Positions 52,571-61,074 are shown, counted from the stretch's first letter. The stretch: 64,000 nucleotides of DNA from Weissella confusa (GCA_014332815.1 JACSZT010000008.1:27866-91865), one strand, 5' to 3'. Made by a program: numbers and translations. Notes: a model not told the origin generated them from the sequence alone.

Positions 52571-53065
52571 ATGTGGGAATCCGTTGAAAAGAAAATGGTT
52601 ATGTGGGCGGCGTCTTCCGCCGTTGATCTTGATGAATATCAAGAAAAAGAAGTGTATCGTGTGTTGGCGATTAGTAATGTAGTGCAGTACATTGTGGGCT
52701 TTCTAATCTTGTTGGCTGGCTACGTTGTCATGTATGCGTTTGACCACAACGTCGGACTTGGCTTGCAAATTGCGGGCGGTGTTTTTGTACTGACCGGTAG
52801 TTTGATAGCCCAATCATTACGAAAAAAGGGGCGGGTTAGCCAGGATGTTTATTCTGAAACTGAGTACATTGTAGCTAAGCGACGCATTCAAAAGAAAACG
52901 TTGATTGCGCTTGCTGAAGAAATCGTGCTCATGCCAGTTATTTTGATGATTGTGATGTATAACGAGACGTTAGCATATAAGGTTTACTTTGGTGTGTTCT
53001 TCATTGCTCTGTTTATACCGACGATGTATTTCTTTTGGTTAAATCAAATTAATAAAGAATATTAG
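52571..53065 (+). CDS. DUF3278-like membrane protein
   Basis: The 164-residue protein starts with a soluble segment containing L-D-E-Y-Q-E-K-E-V-Y-R, as in DUF3278 proteins that accompany XRE regulators, followed by four hydrophobic segments (about residues 37-57, 65-83, 115-131, 138-158). AAGGA precedes the ATG. It presumably acts with the XRE protein, perhaps as a membrane sensor or the regulated product. Confidence 0.7.
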   Translation: MWESVEKKMVMWAASSAVDLDEYQEKEVYRVLAISNVVQYIVGFLILLAGYVVMYAFDHNVGLGLQIAGGVFVLTGSLIAQSLRKKGRVSQDVYSETEYIVAKRRIQKKTLIALAEEIVLMPVILMIVMYNETLAYKVYFGVFFIALFIPTMYFFWLNQINKEY

Positions 53066-53069
53066 CGAA

Positions 53070-53107
53070 AAGCGTGCGCTCGGACAGTGTTCGGGGGCAC
53101 GTTTTTC
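53070..53107 (+). terminator. Terminator
   Basis: AAAAGCGTGCGCTCGGACA pairs with TGTTCGGGGGCACGTTTTT with small mismatches. Confidence 0.75.
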
Positions 53108-53129
53108 AGTTGTTGCCCAAAAGTCGGGG

Positions 53130-53158
53130 TTGACGAATAAAAAATAAGCAAGTATAGT
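53130..53158 (+). promoter_or_regulatory. Promoter of the aromatic operon
   Basis: TTGACG (53130-53135), a 17-base spacer and TATAGT (53153-53158). A transcript from here has a leader of about 275 bases before aroA. Confidence 0.8.
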
Positions 53159-53197
53159 TTGCTTTGTTAATAAATTATGAGAAACAGGTGAAAGACT

Positions 53198-53248
53198 ATG
53201 TCATTTAATAACTCACAATTTAATAATGCTTATTACTTCTATTTCTAA
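53198..53248 (+). CDS. Aromatic leader peptide of the aro operon
   Basis: A 17-codon frame with ribosome site AGGTGAAA codes for MSFNNSQFNNAYYFYF. Seven of its 16 residues are Phe or Tyr and the last five are all aromatic. It lies in the transcript leader before aroA. The final codons coincide with RNA segment CTTCTATTTC, which pairs exactly with downstream GAAATAGAAG. This is the arrangement of amino-acid-controlled attenuation, as in enteric pheA or pheST leaders: stalling at Tyr/Phe codons would free the downstream strand. Confidence 0.8.
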   Translation: MSFNNSQFNNAYYFYF

Positions 53249-53422
53249 TCATCGTGATTAATGTGCCGGGCACGTCGATCACGACGTGCCCGAAATAGAA
53301 GCATTTTCTATTGCGAATCGGGCGAAATCATCAAAGCGCTTGATTTGAAATAGAAAAAATATGACCAGCTGGATATTTTTCTAAACGAATCGGTGCTTTC
53401 ATGGCGCTCGATTCGTTTTTTT
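53236..53422 (+). promoter_or_regulatory. Attenuator of the aromatic operon
   Basis: Alternating complementary segments are visible. Segment 1 CTTCTATTTC (53236-53245, inside the peptide codons) pairs with segment 2 GAAATAGAAG (53292-53301). Segment 2 can instead pair with segment 3 TTCTATT (53306-53312), and segment 3 or 1 with segment 4 GAAATAGAA (53347-53355). Between 1 and 2 lies a very stable 11-pair hairpin (53267-53292). A terminator (AAACGAATCG with CGATTCGTTT and seven T, 53383-53422) ends the leader. A duplicate of its 5' arm, GCGAATCG (53313-53320), could act as antiterminator. Confidence 0.75.
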
Positions 53423-53441
53423 CGTATCTGGAGGAAATATG

Positions 53442-54737
53442 ATGACAATTCAAAATGGGTTAAACGGCCAATTACGTGTAGCGAGTGATAAGAGTATTAC
53501 GCACCGGGCGATTATCTTAGGTGCTATGGCGGCCGGTAAAACGCATATCATGCAGCCGTTGCTATCAGACGACATACGTCAAACAATTCATGGCGTACAA
53601 CAGTTGGGGGTAGATGTCGTTATCACCGAACATAACGACATTATTATTGATAGCTTGGGGATTGCCGATATTCAAAAGCGTCAATTTGATGAGCCAATCG
53701 TGTTTAATTTTGGTAATTCGGGGACAACGACACGATTAATGATTGGTCTATTAGCAGGTTTAGGAATTCCAGCGGTGATTACGGGTGACGCCAGTCTTAG
53801 TCGGCGACCAATGAATCGAATTGTGGATTTGCTTACTGGCTACGGCGCTGATATTACAACGACGGATGGGCATCTACCAGTCACCATTCGAGCTGGCATC
53901 ATGACTGATGTGATTAATGAAACGTTAAAGGTGCCCTCAGCGCAAATCAAAACAAGTTTGCTTCTTGCCGGTTTGACTGCCGGAGTGCCAGTTATTGTTT
54001 TTGACGATTTTCAAACGCGAAACCACACCGAAAACATGCTACCTAGTTTCGGAGTTACGGTTGATTGTCAGGGTGGCATGATTTTTGTTTCGGGTGATCA
54101 ACGAATGACTGCGACTACGGTTTCGGTACCGGCAGATATGTCGTCAGCTGCATTCTGGCTGGTTGGTGCGACGTTGCAACCAGGAAGTGATATTGTCTTG
54201 CAGGATGTCAATGTGAACGAAACACGGTCCGGCATTGTTAAAGTGTTACGTCGGATGGGAGCAAGCATCACATTGCTGAATGAACGAGTTCAAAACGGTG
54301 AACCGATTGCTGATGTCCGTGTCGTCAGCGTGTCACAGTTAATCGGCACGACGGTTCAGGGAGAAGAAGTGACCACTATGATTGATGAATTACCGATTCT
54401 GACGTTAGCACTTGCGCGAGCCGATGGGGATAGTCGAGTCATGGATGCCGGCGAATTGCGTGTGAAAGAAAGTGATCGCATTAGCACCGTGAGTGAAACT
54501 TTAGTGGCTTATGGTGCTGACGTTAAGCCGACACCAGACGGTTTTTTGATTACCGGGGTGTCAAGATTGCAGGCACCGGCTGAGTCATTATCCGACCACG
54601 GTGACCACCGGATTGCGATGCTGCAATCGATTGCACAATTACTGACAAGCAATGATGCCCCGATTGCTGACCAGGCAGCAATTGCCGTGTCATATCCTGA
54701 TTTTAAACGAGATATGGAGGTGCTAATGCATGCTTAA
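53442..54737 (+). CDS. aroA: 3-phosphoshikimate 1-carboxyvinyltransferase (EPSP synthase)
   Basis: The 431-residue protein is a complete EPSP synthase: S-D-K-S-I-T-H-R-A (PEP/shikimate 3-phosphate binding), N-F-G-N-S-G-T-T-T-R near residue 90, S-A-Q-I-K-T and D-H-R-I-A-M near the C-terminus. It joins shikimate 3-phosphate and PEP. Two ATGs lie side by side; the second has better spacing from GGAGG. First structural gene after the attenuator. It overlaps tyrA by eight bases. Confidence 0.96.
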   Translation: MTIQNGLNGQLRVASDKSITHRAIILGAMAAGKTHIMQPLLSDDIRQTIHGVQQLGVDVVITEHNDIIIDSLGIADIQKRQFDEPIVFNFGNSGTTTRLMIGLLAGLGIPAVITGDASLSRRPMNRIVDLLTGYGADITTTDGHLPVTIRAGIMTDVINETLKVPSAQIKTSLLLAGLTAGVPVIVFDDFQTRNHTENMLPSFGVTVDCQGGMIFVSGDQRMTATTVSVPADMSSAAFWLVGATLQPGSDIVLQDVNVNETRSGIVKVLRRMGASITLLNERVQNGEPIADVRVVSVSQLIGTTVQGEEVTTMIDELPILTLALARADGDSRVMDAGELRVKESDRISTVSETLVAYGADVKPTPDGFLITGVSRLQAPAESLSDHGDHRIAMLQSIAQLLTSNDAPIADQAAIAVSYPDFKRDMEVLMHA

Positions 54738-55536
54738 AATTGCAATTTGGGGATTGGGCGCGATGGGAGCAGCGATAGCCGAACGCCTGAGGCAAGCACC
54801 GGACTATGAAGTATTAGGATTTGATATTGAGCCAGCAAATATTCGTGATGCATTAGCAATTGGTGTGATTCATGGGTCTTTTGAACCCAAGGAAATTAGT
54901 GAAATGCCGTTTGACTTAGTAGTCATTGCAGTGCCGCCAACGGAAACGGTGGCTATTCTACAAAATCTACACACGACCAACTTAATTGTTGATGTGGCAT
55001 CAGTTAAGCAGCCGATTATGACAGCGACTGAACACTTACCGCATTTTGTCGGTGGCCATCCAATGGCTGGTACTGATGAAACCGGTTTTAACGGTCGGCG
55101 AAAAGTTATGCTCAAACAAGCACATTTCTTCTTGATAGGCGAAAAATCTGACCGCCAAAAAGTAGCTGAATTATTGGCGCCATTGGGTAGTCAGTTTGAG
55201 ACAGTTACCGTTGAACAACATGATGCAGTAGTTGCACTCACAAGTGATGCAACCCATTTAATTGCGGATGCCTTGGTTGCAACATTAGGTGCCAATGAAA
55301 ATAAACAAAAGCACGAGTTCGTCGGGCCAGGATTTCTTGATACGACGCGGATAGCTGCAGCTAGTCCCGACCTGTGGACACAAATATTATTAAACAATCG
55401 GACGGCTACGATGGCGGCGGTAGCGGACTTTATGACCGAACTAACACGGCTAAACGATTTAGTGGCCAATGGAGACGCTGACCAGTTATTGTTGGCGCTA
55501 ACAAATATTCAACAAATTAGGAGGGGTTTAGGATGA
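54730..55536 (+). CDS. tyrA: Prephenate dehydrogenase
   Basis: The 268-residue protein has a Rossmann motif (I-W-G-L-G-A-M-G-A-A), V-D-V-A-S-V-K near residue 90 and G-H-P-M-A-G-T (about residues 114-120) with the catalytic His, typical of TyrA. It makes 4-hydroxyphenylpyruvate for tyrosine. No C-terminal ACT domain is present, so feedback inhibition by Tyr may be absent and control left to attenuation. Confidence 0.92.
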   Translation: MLKIAIWGLGAMGAAIAERLRQAPDYEVLGFDIEPANIRDALAIGVIHGSFEPKEISEMPFDLVVIAVPPTETVAILQNLHTTNLIVDVASVKQPIMTATEHLPHFVGGHPMAGTDETGFNGRRKVMLKQAHFFLIGEKSDRQKVAELLAPLGSQFETVTVEQHDAVVALTSDATHLIADALVATLGANENKQKHEFVGPGFLDTTRIAAASPDLWTQILLNNRTATMAAVADFMTELTRLNDLVANGDADQLLLALTNIQQIRRGLG

Positions 55537-56303
55537 ATATATTATTAATTGGGTTCATGGGTGCCGGTAAAACAACAGTTGGCCAAGAATTGGCCCATGA
55601 TTTGAGTAAGCATTTTATTGATTTGGATCAAGCAATTGTCGAACATGTTGGGCAAGGGATTCCAGCGTTCTTTTCACAAGTCGGCGAACCGACTTTCCGT
55701 GAAATTGAAGCGAAGATGTTAGCAAAGGTCCTTGAACAACCTGATACCGTCATCAGTACTGGTGGTGGGGTCATCGAAACCCAAAGTTGTATGGATTTGA
55801 TGAGCCGACCAGATGTTTTTACCATTTGGCTAAATAGCGACTTTAGTACTGTGACTGAACGCCTGTTGATAGCTGATGACATGCGGCCTTTAATGCAGCA
55901 ACACTCATTGGCGTCCTTCTTTAAACTTTGGCAAAATCGACAGGTTAAGTATGCTCAGATGGCAGACTTAATGATTACAACTGATAGGAAAACCCCTAAC
56001 GAAATTGTTGATGAAATTACTCGCCATATGGATGAGCCCACCGTTTTGGATATGATTCGCAGTCAAATTGATAGTGTTGATCGCCAGATATTACAGGCAA
56101 TGGTGACGAGGATGGCGTTAGTTGATGAGGTTGCTGGTATTAAAGCTAATCATAAGTTGGCGGTAGTTCAACCTGGTCGCATGCTTGCTATGCGAGAACG
56201 ACTACAAAAACGATTTAAAAATATTTTGCCAGATCAGGTAGTTGCGGACTACTTAAATCTGATGACAACCACGGCGATTCAACGAGAGGAGGCACAAATA
56301 TGA
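55533..56303 (+). CDS. aroK: Shikimate kinase-chorismate mutase fusion
   Basis: The 256-residue protein joins two enzymes. Residues 1 to about 165 are a shikimate kinase (Walker A G-F-M-G-A-G-K-T-T at 7-15, D-L-D shikimate motif near 32, S-T-G-G-G-V near 76). Residues about 172-256 are an AroQ-type chorismate mutase (I-R-S-Q-I-D-S-V-D-R-Q-I-L-Q-A-M-V-T-R-M, then V-A-G-I-K). The kinase acts before and the mutase after chorismate formation, so the fusion links steps separated by aroA and aroC. Overlaps both neighbours by four bases. Confidence 0.9.
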   Translation: MNILLIGFMGAGKTTVGQELAHDLSKHFIDLDQAIVEHVGQGIPAFFSQVGEPTFREIEAKMLAKVLEQPDTVISTGGGVIETQSCMDLMSRPDVFTIWLNSDFSTVTERLLIADDMRPLMQQHSLASFFKLWQNRQVKYAQMADLMITTDRKTPNEIVDEITRHMDEPTVLDMIRSQIDSVDRQILQAMVTRMALVDEVAGIKANHKLAVVQPGRMLAMRERLQKRFKNILPDQVVADYLNLMTTTAIQREEAQI

Positions 56304-57487
56304 GTAAGTTAGTTGCAATTAGGATGCAAGTTACCATTTACCTCATGTACGTTGTGCAAGGTTTTGCATTAATTATTTTGGCGCAGACTATGAGTTCCTT
56401 AACGAGTATCTGGCACACAAATTTAGCCGGAGCGACAGCGGTTGTATCGGCAATCGGTATTGGAAAATTGATTGCTTACCCATTTTTGGGCGAACTTTCT
56501 GATCGTTGGCCCCGAAAAACGCTGTTATTACTGGCGATGGCTGCTTATGGTGTTTTCTTTACACTAGTACCGGTATCAACGCAGATTTGGCAAGGAATTG
56601 TTTTAACGAGTTTCGCCGGCATTGCCAATGCCATGCTGGATGCGGTGGCCTACCCGACGTTACTTGCGCTACATGACGGTCGTTCAAGTGGTAATGTGCT
56701 GATTAAAGCCATGATCTCAATTGGTGAAGGGATTTTGCCGATCATCATTATCAATTTAAATAGCCACCAATTATGGTTTGGCTGGGTGTTTTGGGTGGCT
56801 AGCACCATTTTAATCATCGCTTTTCTGGCTCTAATTGGCACACAAATTCCGAAGGTAGAAAGTCATTCTGCTGGTGCAAAAACAGCACCGCATTGGCAGT
56901 GGGATGTGGTTCAATTTACATTTTTAGCATACGGCTTTACCGCCATGTGGTTGATGATTCATTTCACGCAATGGGTAACACGTTACTTTCAACTTGTGCG
57001 CGGCTTCGATGAGACAAGCGCCCATTTGCTGATGACTTGCTACAGCATAGGTTCTTTGATTGGCGTTGGGCTCGTGTTCCTACTAACTGGTCGTCGTCTA
57101 CTCCCTGAAAAATGGTTATTGGTGGTAATGAACAGTATGGCTTTGTTAAGTCTGATTATGTTGTTGGTTGTTAACACAAATTCGATTTTCTTGATTAGCA
57201 TGGCGACGGTAATGTTTGGTATGTCAGCCGCCGGTGGTGCACTGCAGTTAGGCGTTGGACAACTTATTGCACATAACCCAACGTTTACCGGGCGAGCAAC
57301 TGGCTGGTACTTCTTTTCCGGTAGCATCGCGGCATTACTTATGCCGATTGTGACTGGGCATTTTGCGGAACAACATTTGGCAGTTGTGATGCAAAGCTTG
57401 TTAATTGTTGCTGTGATAAATCTAATTTTAGTCGTCTCGCATGCTTTGCGTGTGGTCAATTTGAGTGAAACAGAGATAGGAGAATAA
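56300..57487 (+). CDS. MFS transporter within the aromatic operon
   Basis: The 395-residue protein has 12 membrane segments and the MFS loop G-E-L-S-D-R-W-P-R-K-T between segments two and three. It overlaps the aroK fusion by four bases and precedes aroC by two, so it is firmly in the operon and under the attenuator. The likely cargo is a shikimate-pathway intermediate, quinate/shikimate, or an aromatic amino acid; which one, and the direction, cannot be read from sequence. Confidence 0.85.
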   Translation: MSKLVAIRMQVTIYLMYVVQGFALIILAQTMSSLTSIWHTNLAGATAVVSAIGIGKLIAYPFLGELSDRWPRKTLLLLAMAAYGVFFTLVPVSTQIWQGIVLTSFAGIANAMLDAVAYPTLLALHDGRSSGNVLIKAMISIGEGILPIIIINLNSHQLWFGWVFWVASTILIIAFLALIGTQIPKVESHSAGAKTAPHWQWDVVQFTFLAYGFTAMWLMIHFTQWVTRYFQLVRGFDETSAHLLMTCYSIGSLIGVGLVFLLTGRRLLPEKWLLVVMNSMALLSLIMLLVVNTNSIFLISMATVMFGMSAAGGALQLGVGQLIAHNPTFTGRATGWYFFSGSIAALLMPIVTGHFAEQHLAVVMQSLLIVAVINLILVVSHALRVVNLSETEIGE

Positions 57488-57489
57488 AA

Positions 57490-58668
57490 ATGCGATACAT
57501 GACAGCAGGTGAGAGTCACGGGCCAGAAGAAGTGGCAATTATTGAAGGGATTCCCTCAGGACTAAACTTAACGAGCGATATGATTGACCAGGAGTTGGCT
57601 CGTAGACAGCATGCATACGGTCGTGGCCAACGACAGGTGATTGAAACCGACACTGTTTCGATTTTGTCAGGAGTGCGTCACCAAAAGACGCTGGGGTCAC
57701 CAATCACGCTAAACGTGCATAACGATGACCACAACCACTGGACGAAAATTATGGATCCTAACACACCAGCGAACGCTGAAAATTCGATGCGTAAAGTAAT
57801 GCGTCCTCGACCAGGTCACGCAGACTTGGTCGGAGGTATTAAATACCGTCATCAAGCTGATTTACGCAACGTGTTGGAACGGTCATCGGCACGTGAGACA
57901 GTGATGCGTGTTGCGGTTGGCGCCGTAGCGAAAGCTGTGTTACAGGAAATTGGGGTTGATGTCCACGGATTTGTTCGTAATGTTGGTCCAGCAAAGAGCG
58001 ATTTGAGTCGGTTGACAGATTTTAAATCACTTGATGAGCTACGCGCGGTGACGGAAAGCTTCCCGACGCGCGCCTTGGATGCTTCGGGGGATGAAGAGAT
58101 GCAAACCGTTATCGACAAAACCAAACGTGACGCGAACACTGTTGGCGGAACGGTACAAGTGATGGCAACTGGGATGCCAGTTGGACTGGGGTCGTACGTT
58201 GCGGCTACCGAAAAGTTAGATGCTAAAATTGCCCGCGCGATTGTTAGTATCAACGCTTTTAAAGGCGTCGACTTCGGTGGTGGCTTTGACAATGCCGAAA
58301 AGTTCGGTGATGAAGTGATGGATGAGATTTTTTGGGATGCCGAAAACGGGTTTACCCGTGGGAGTAATAATCTTGGTGGTTTTGAAGGTGGTATGACTAC
58401 GGGTGGTGTGATTGTTGTGCGTGGGGTTGTTAAACCAATTCCAACGCTTTACCGTCCTATGCAAAGTGTTGATATCGACACGCATGAAAACCATCGTGCT
58501 TCAATTGAACGATCAGATACAACCGCTGTTACAGCGGCTGCAGTAATTGCTGAAGCGATGGTTGCCATTGAATTAGCCCAAGCGGTGCTAGATAAGTTTG
58601 ATGCCGATAATATTGACCGTCTTAAAGAGCAGGTTGCAATTTACCGTGAAGAAGTTCGGTCGTTTTAA
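57490..58668 (+). CDS. aroC: Chorismate synthase
   Basis: The 392-residue protein begins M-R-Y-M-T-A-G-E-S-H-G and has R-P-R-P-G-H-A-D near residue 100, R-S-S-A-R-E-T near residue 132 and D-T-T-A-V-T-A-A near residue 340, all hallmarks of AroC. It converts EPSP to chorismate with reduced FMN. Last gene of the operon. Confidence 0.96.
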   Translation: MRYMTAGESHGPEEVAIIEGIPSGLNLTSDMIDQELARRQHAYGRGQRQVIETDTVSILSGVRHQKTLGSPITLNVHNDDHNHWTKIMDPNTPANAENSMRKVMRPRPGHADLVGGIKYRHQADLRNVLERSSARETVMRVAVGAVAKAVLQEIGVDVHGFVRNVGPAKSDLSRLTDFKSLDELRAVTESFPTRALDASGDEEMQTVIDKTKRDANTVGGTVQVMATGMPVGLGSYVAATEKLDAKIARAIVSINAFKGVDFGGGFDNAEKFGDEVMDEIFWDAENGFTRGSNNLGGFEGGMTTGGVIVVRGVVKPIPTLYRPMQSVDIDTHENHRASIERSDTTAVTAAAVIAEAMVAIELAQAVLDKFDADNIDRLKEQVAIYREEVRSF

Positions 58669-58817
58669 CCGCCCCAACAAACGTTCCCATCTTGTTTGGA
58701 TGCAAGAGAACACTTGTGATTTTTACCCAGTTTTTACGTCTTTTTGCAGGCGTCCTTTCCGATATGTTAACCTGTGTTTGTACACGAATATAGAGAAAAT
58801 CAAAGGAGGAAACAACA

Positions 58818-58967
58818 ATGATTTTGACTGGTACGAAGGCATGGGCCAAGGCTGTGCTGAAGGACGCAGGTATCAAGCGAGTGATGGTTGCCAAGCGTAG
58901 TACGCGCTTAGCCAATGCATCGCTATCGGTGTTGTACCGTGAAATTAATCGTCGTGGCTTGAACTAA
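58818..58967 (+). CDS. 49-residue basic small protein
   Basis: A short frame begins at an ATG with an excellent ribosome site (AAAGGAGGA) eight bases upstream. It encodes a Lys/Arg-rich, helical protein (MILTGTKAWAKAVLK..., ending LYREINRRGLN). It uses the preferred codons of the chromosome (AAG, GCC, ACG) and is followed by a terminator at 59010. I do not recognise it. A nucleic-acid- or ribosome-associated role is possible. Confidence 0.65.
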   Translation: MILTGTKAWAKAVLKDAGIKRVMVAKRSTRLANASLSVLYREINRRGLN

Positions 58968-59009
58968 GCACGATGCGCTTGATAATTTCGTAAAAACTGA
59001 ATAGATATT

Positions 59010-59040
59010 GAAGCAGTGCCCGCGTGGTGCTGCTTTTTTT
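59010..59040 (+). terminator. Terminator after the 49-aa gene
   Basis: AAGCAGTG and GGTGCTGCTT pair around a small loop, followed by seven T. Confidence 0.75.
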
Positions 59041-59043
59041 CAT

Positions 59044-59083
59044 GAAAAAAGAGGCTAGGATGAAATTCCTGGCCTCTTTAGCT
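59044..59083 (-). terminator. Terminator of dld
   Basis: AAAAAAGAGGC-AGGA and TCCT-GCCTCTTT; read on the minus strand it ends in a T-run. Confidence 0.8.
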
Positions 59084-59085
59084 AA

Positions 59086-60771
59086 TTAATAATTTCCCCA
59101 GTACTTGTGCATGGTGGTTTTACCAACACCAGGGTTAAAACTGTTCGTTGGATCGTTCTTCTTGTAGTGGGCGACCAAGGCAGGTGCTGCTTCGTACAAG
59201 TGACCGACATTGTGTTCAGCGGGGTAGATGACACCACGCTTATCTAGCAAGGCCAACATTTCCTTCTTCAACTCGTGCGCATCGACACCTGGTTTCAAAA
59301 TATAATCTTGGTGCATGACGTGGTCTAAGAAGTGCCCGTAGTAGAGCTTGTATTGAATTTTATCTTCAATTTCTTTTGGCAATTCCTCGAACCACTTGAA
59401 CTCGTTGCGTGGCAACGCAATGTCGAGCGGCAAGATTTCAATGTGGTCGTCTTGGAAGACTTCTTCATAACGAATGGCAACACCAGCCGTGACATAACGG
59501 TGGGTCGCAATGCGCTCAGCTTCTTTGTCATCTAGCTCTAGATAATCACCATCTTCTGTCGCAAAGAATTCCTTTAGAAAGGCGCGTGCTTCGTCGATTC
59601 CGTCGCCTTCCATCTTCAATTGCAAGTAGTGGTCGTAACGCTTGCTGTAGTCTTCGATACGCTTTGGCAGTTGATTAGGGAAGAGCTGGCCCATGTGCTG
59701 CAAAACACGGTCAGGGAAGTATGGCTTGAACGTTGGAATGTGATCCAAGATGCGCTCAGTCGTTGCTTTCATGCCAAATAGATAAGGCAAAACATTGGTA
59801 CCAAGCGTTTCAATGACAATCAAAGAATCTTTTCCATATTTCTTGGCCATCTCGTAAGCATCTTTATGCATGTACTCACCAGAAACGGGTAGGTGAGTGA
59901 ACTCTGACAAAATGTGGCGACGCAAACGTTCTAAGACATCCGGATTATTCGTGCCAATGTAGAAGACCTTTGATGCGCCTTCCTTAGGAAAGGTGTCCAG
60001 ACGCACCGCAAAGGCCGCCAGCTTACCAGAAGCACCAGATACTTCGTACAATTCGTTTGGATCGGCATTGTAACGAGTTGGTGTATCTGAGTCGATGTCA
60101 CGGACACGCGCCTCGTAATCACGATTATGACCAACGCGCGTACGACTGTGTGGCACGTTATCAATGTTGAAGTTGCGGTTTTCTAGATTTGTGATGATTT
60201 CCTCAGGCGTATCACCCAAGGCAATGCCTATGTGGTTAACCAAACGCAGTTCATCATGTTCGTCAATTTGTGCATACAAGGCTTGTTCCGTGTAAGCTGG
60301 ACCGCGTTGGATTAACGCACCACCTGAATTGTTATTGATACCACCAATAACTGAGGCACCCAAGTTCGATGATCCGATAACTGAGTGCGGTTCACGTCCA
60401 ATAGCCTTCAAGGCGTTTTCCAACTTGTACAACGTGGTACCGGGGAAAGCCAAAGCTTCTTCGCCGTGATTAATGAGCTGCATCCCCTTGATACGCGAGC
60501 CATTCACCACGACAGCCTGACGATCGTAGCCTGGTGCAGGAATTGATCCCTCAGTTAAACTCGTATTCGATGCTTGCATGATGATAATCAGGTCGTTATC
60601 ATGCAAGACCTTCAAAACTTCCCAAAGTTCCATTAGTGTGCCAGGTAAGACAACTGCCAAGGCATCCCCGCGACCTGAGCGATAACCTTTACGATAACGC
60701 AATGACTTATCAGGTGACGTAATCACGTGTGACTTACCGACAATTGCGCGTAATGCTTCTACTGTATTCAA
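59086..60771 (-). CDS. dld: D-lactate dehydrogenase (quinone), FAD-binding
   Basis: The 561-residue protein is a peripheral membrane flavoprotein of the Dld type. It has an FAD PP-type domain (about residues 30-235; A-S-N-T-S-L-T-E-G-S and N-N-N-S-G-G-A) and a Dld-specific membrane-binding C-terminal domain ending W-G-N-Y. It oxidises D-lactate to pyruvate with a quinone acceptor, which matters when oxygen and menaquinone or haem are available. The start is TTG after AGGGGGA. A possible minus-strand promoter at 60949-60977 leaves a ~170-base leader that contains a strong terminator-like hairpin. Confidence 0.93.
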   Translation of the reverse strand: MNTVEALRAIVGKSHVITSPDKSLRYRKGYRSGRGDALAVVLPGTLMELWEVLKVLHDNDLIIIMQASNTSLTEGSIPAPGYDRQAVVVNGSRIKGMQLINHGEEALAFPGTTLYKLENALKAIGREPHSVIGSSNLGASVIGGINNNSGGALIQRGPAYTEQALYAQIDEHDELRLVNHIGIALGDTPEEIITNLENRNFNIDNVPHSRTRVGHNRDYEARVRDIDSDTPTRYNADPNELYEVSGASGKLAAFAVRLDTFPKEGASKVFYIGTNNPDVLERLRRHILSEFTHLPVSGEYMHKDAYEMAKKYGKDSLIVIETLGTNVLPYLFGMKATTERILDHIPTFKPYFPDRVLQHMGQLFPNQLPKRIEDYSKRYDHYLQLKMEGDGIDEARAFLKEFFATEDGDYLELDDKEAERIATHRYVTAGVAIRYEEVFQDDHIEILPLDIALPRNEFKWFEELPKEIEDKIQYKLYYGHFLDHVMHQDYILKPGVDAHELKKEMLALLDKRGVIYPAEHNVGHLYEAAPALVAHYKKNDPTNSFNPGVGKTTMHKYWGNY

Positions 60772-60869
60772 AATGATTCCCCCTTATATTTGACTACATA
60801 TTCATTATGCGCTTTTTAAATGGGGATGACGTACATATTTATATGCCAAATGGCTAAAAAATGAAGACA

Positions 60870-60909
60870 AAAGACGCCGGTAATCATTGCTGACTACCGG
60901 CGTCTTTTA
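60870..60909. terminator. Strong hairpin between divergent genes (leader attenuator or sRNA end)
   Basis: AAAAGACGCCGGTA pairs perfectly with TACCGGCGTCTTTT over 14 bases. Both sides have A/T flanks. It stands between dld and the divergent gene at 61.1 kb, where a plain terminator is unexpected. Confidence 0.6.
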
Positions 60910-60948
60910 GAGTCGTGTATTACATGGCTTATTCCATGCATTAACGTA

Positions 60949-60977
60949 ACTATAGCAAAATGACTCTGGCAAGTCTA
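60949..60977 (-). promoter_or_regulatory. Possible dld promoter
   Basis: On the minus strand TAGACT (60977-60972), a 17-base spacer and TATAGT (60954-60949). Confidence 0.45.
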
Positions 60978-61074
60978 GTCATTGGGTGTCCTTAAAACGG
61001 GTACAATTCAATCAGAAACAAACCATAATTAATTTGTTATGATTAAGGTAATAAAAACTAAGGAGAATAGATTG

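Noticed and set aside
60870-60909. T-box riboswitch in the dld leader
   Set aside because: The conserved T-box sequence (AGGGTGGNACCGCG-like) is absent.
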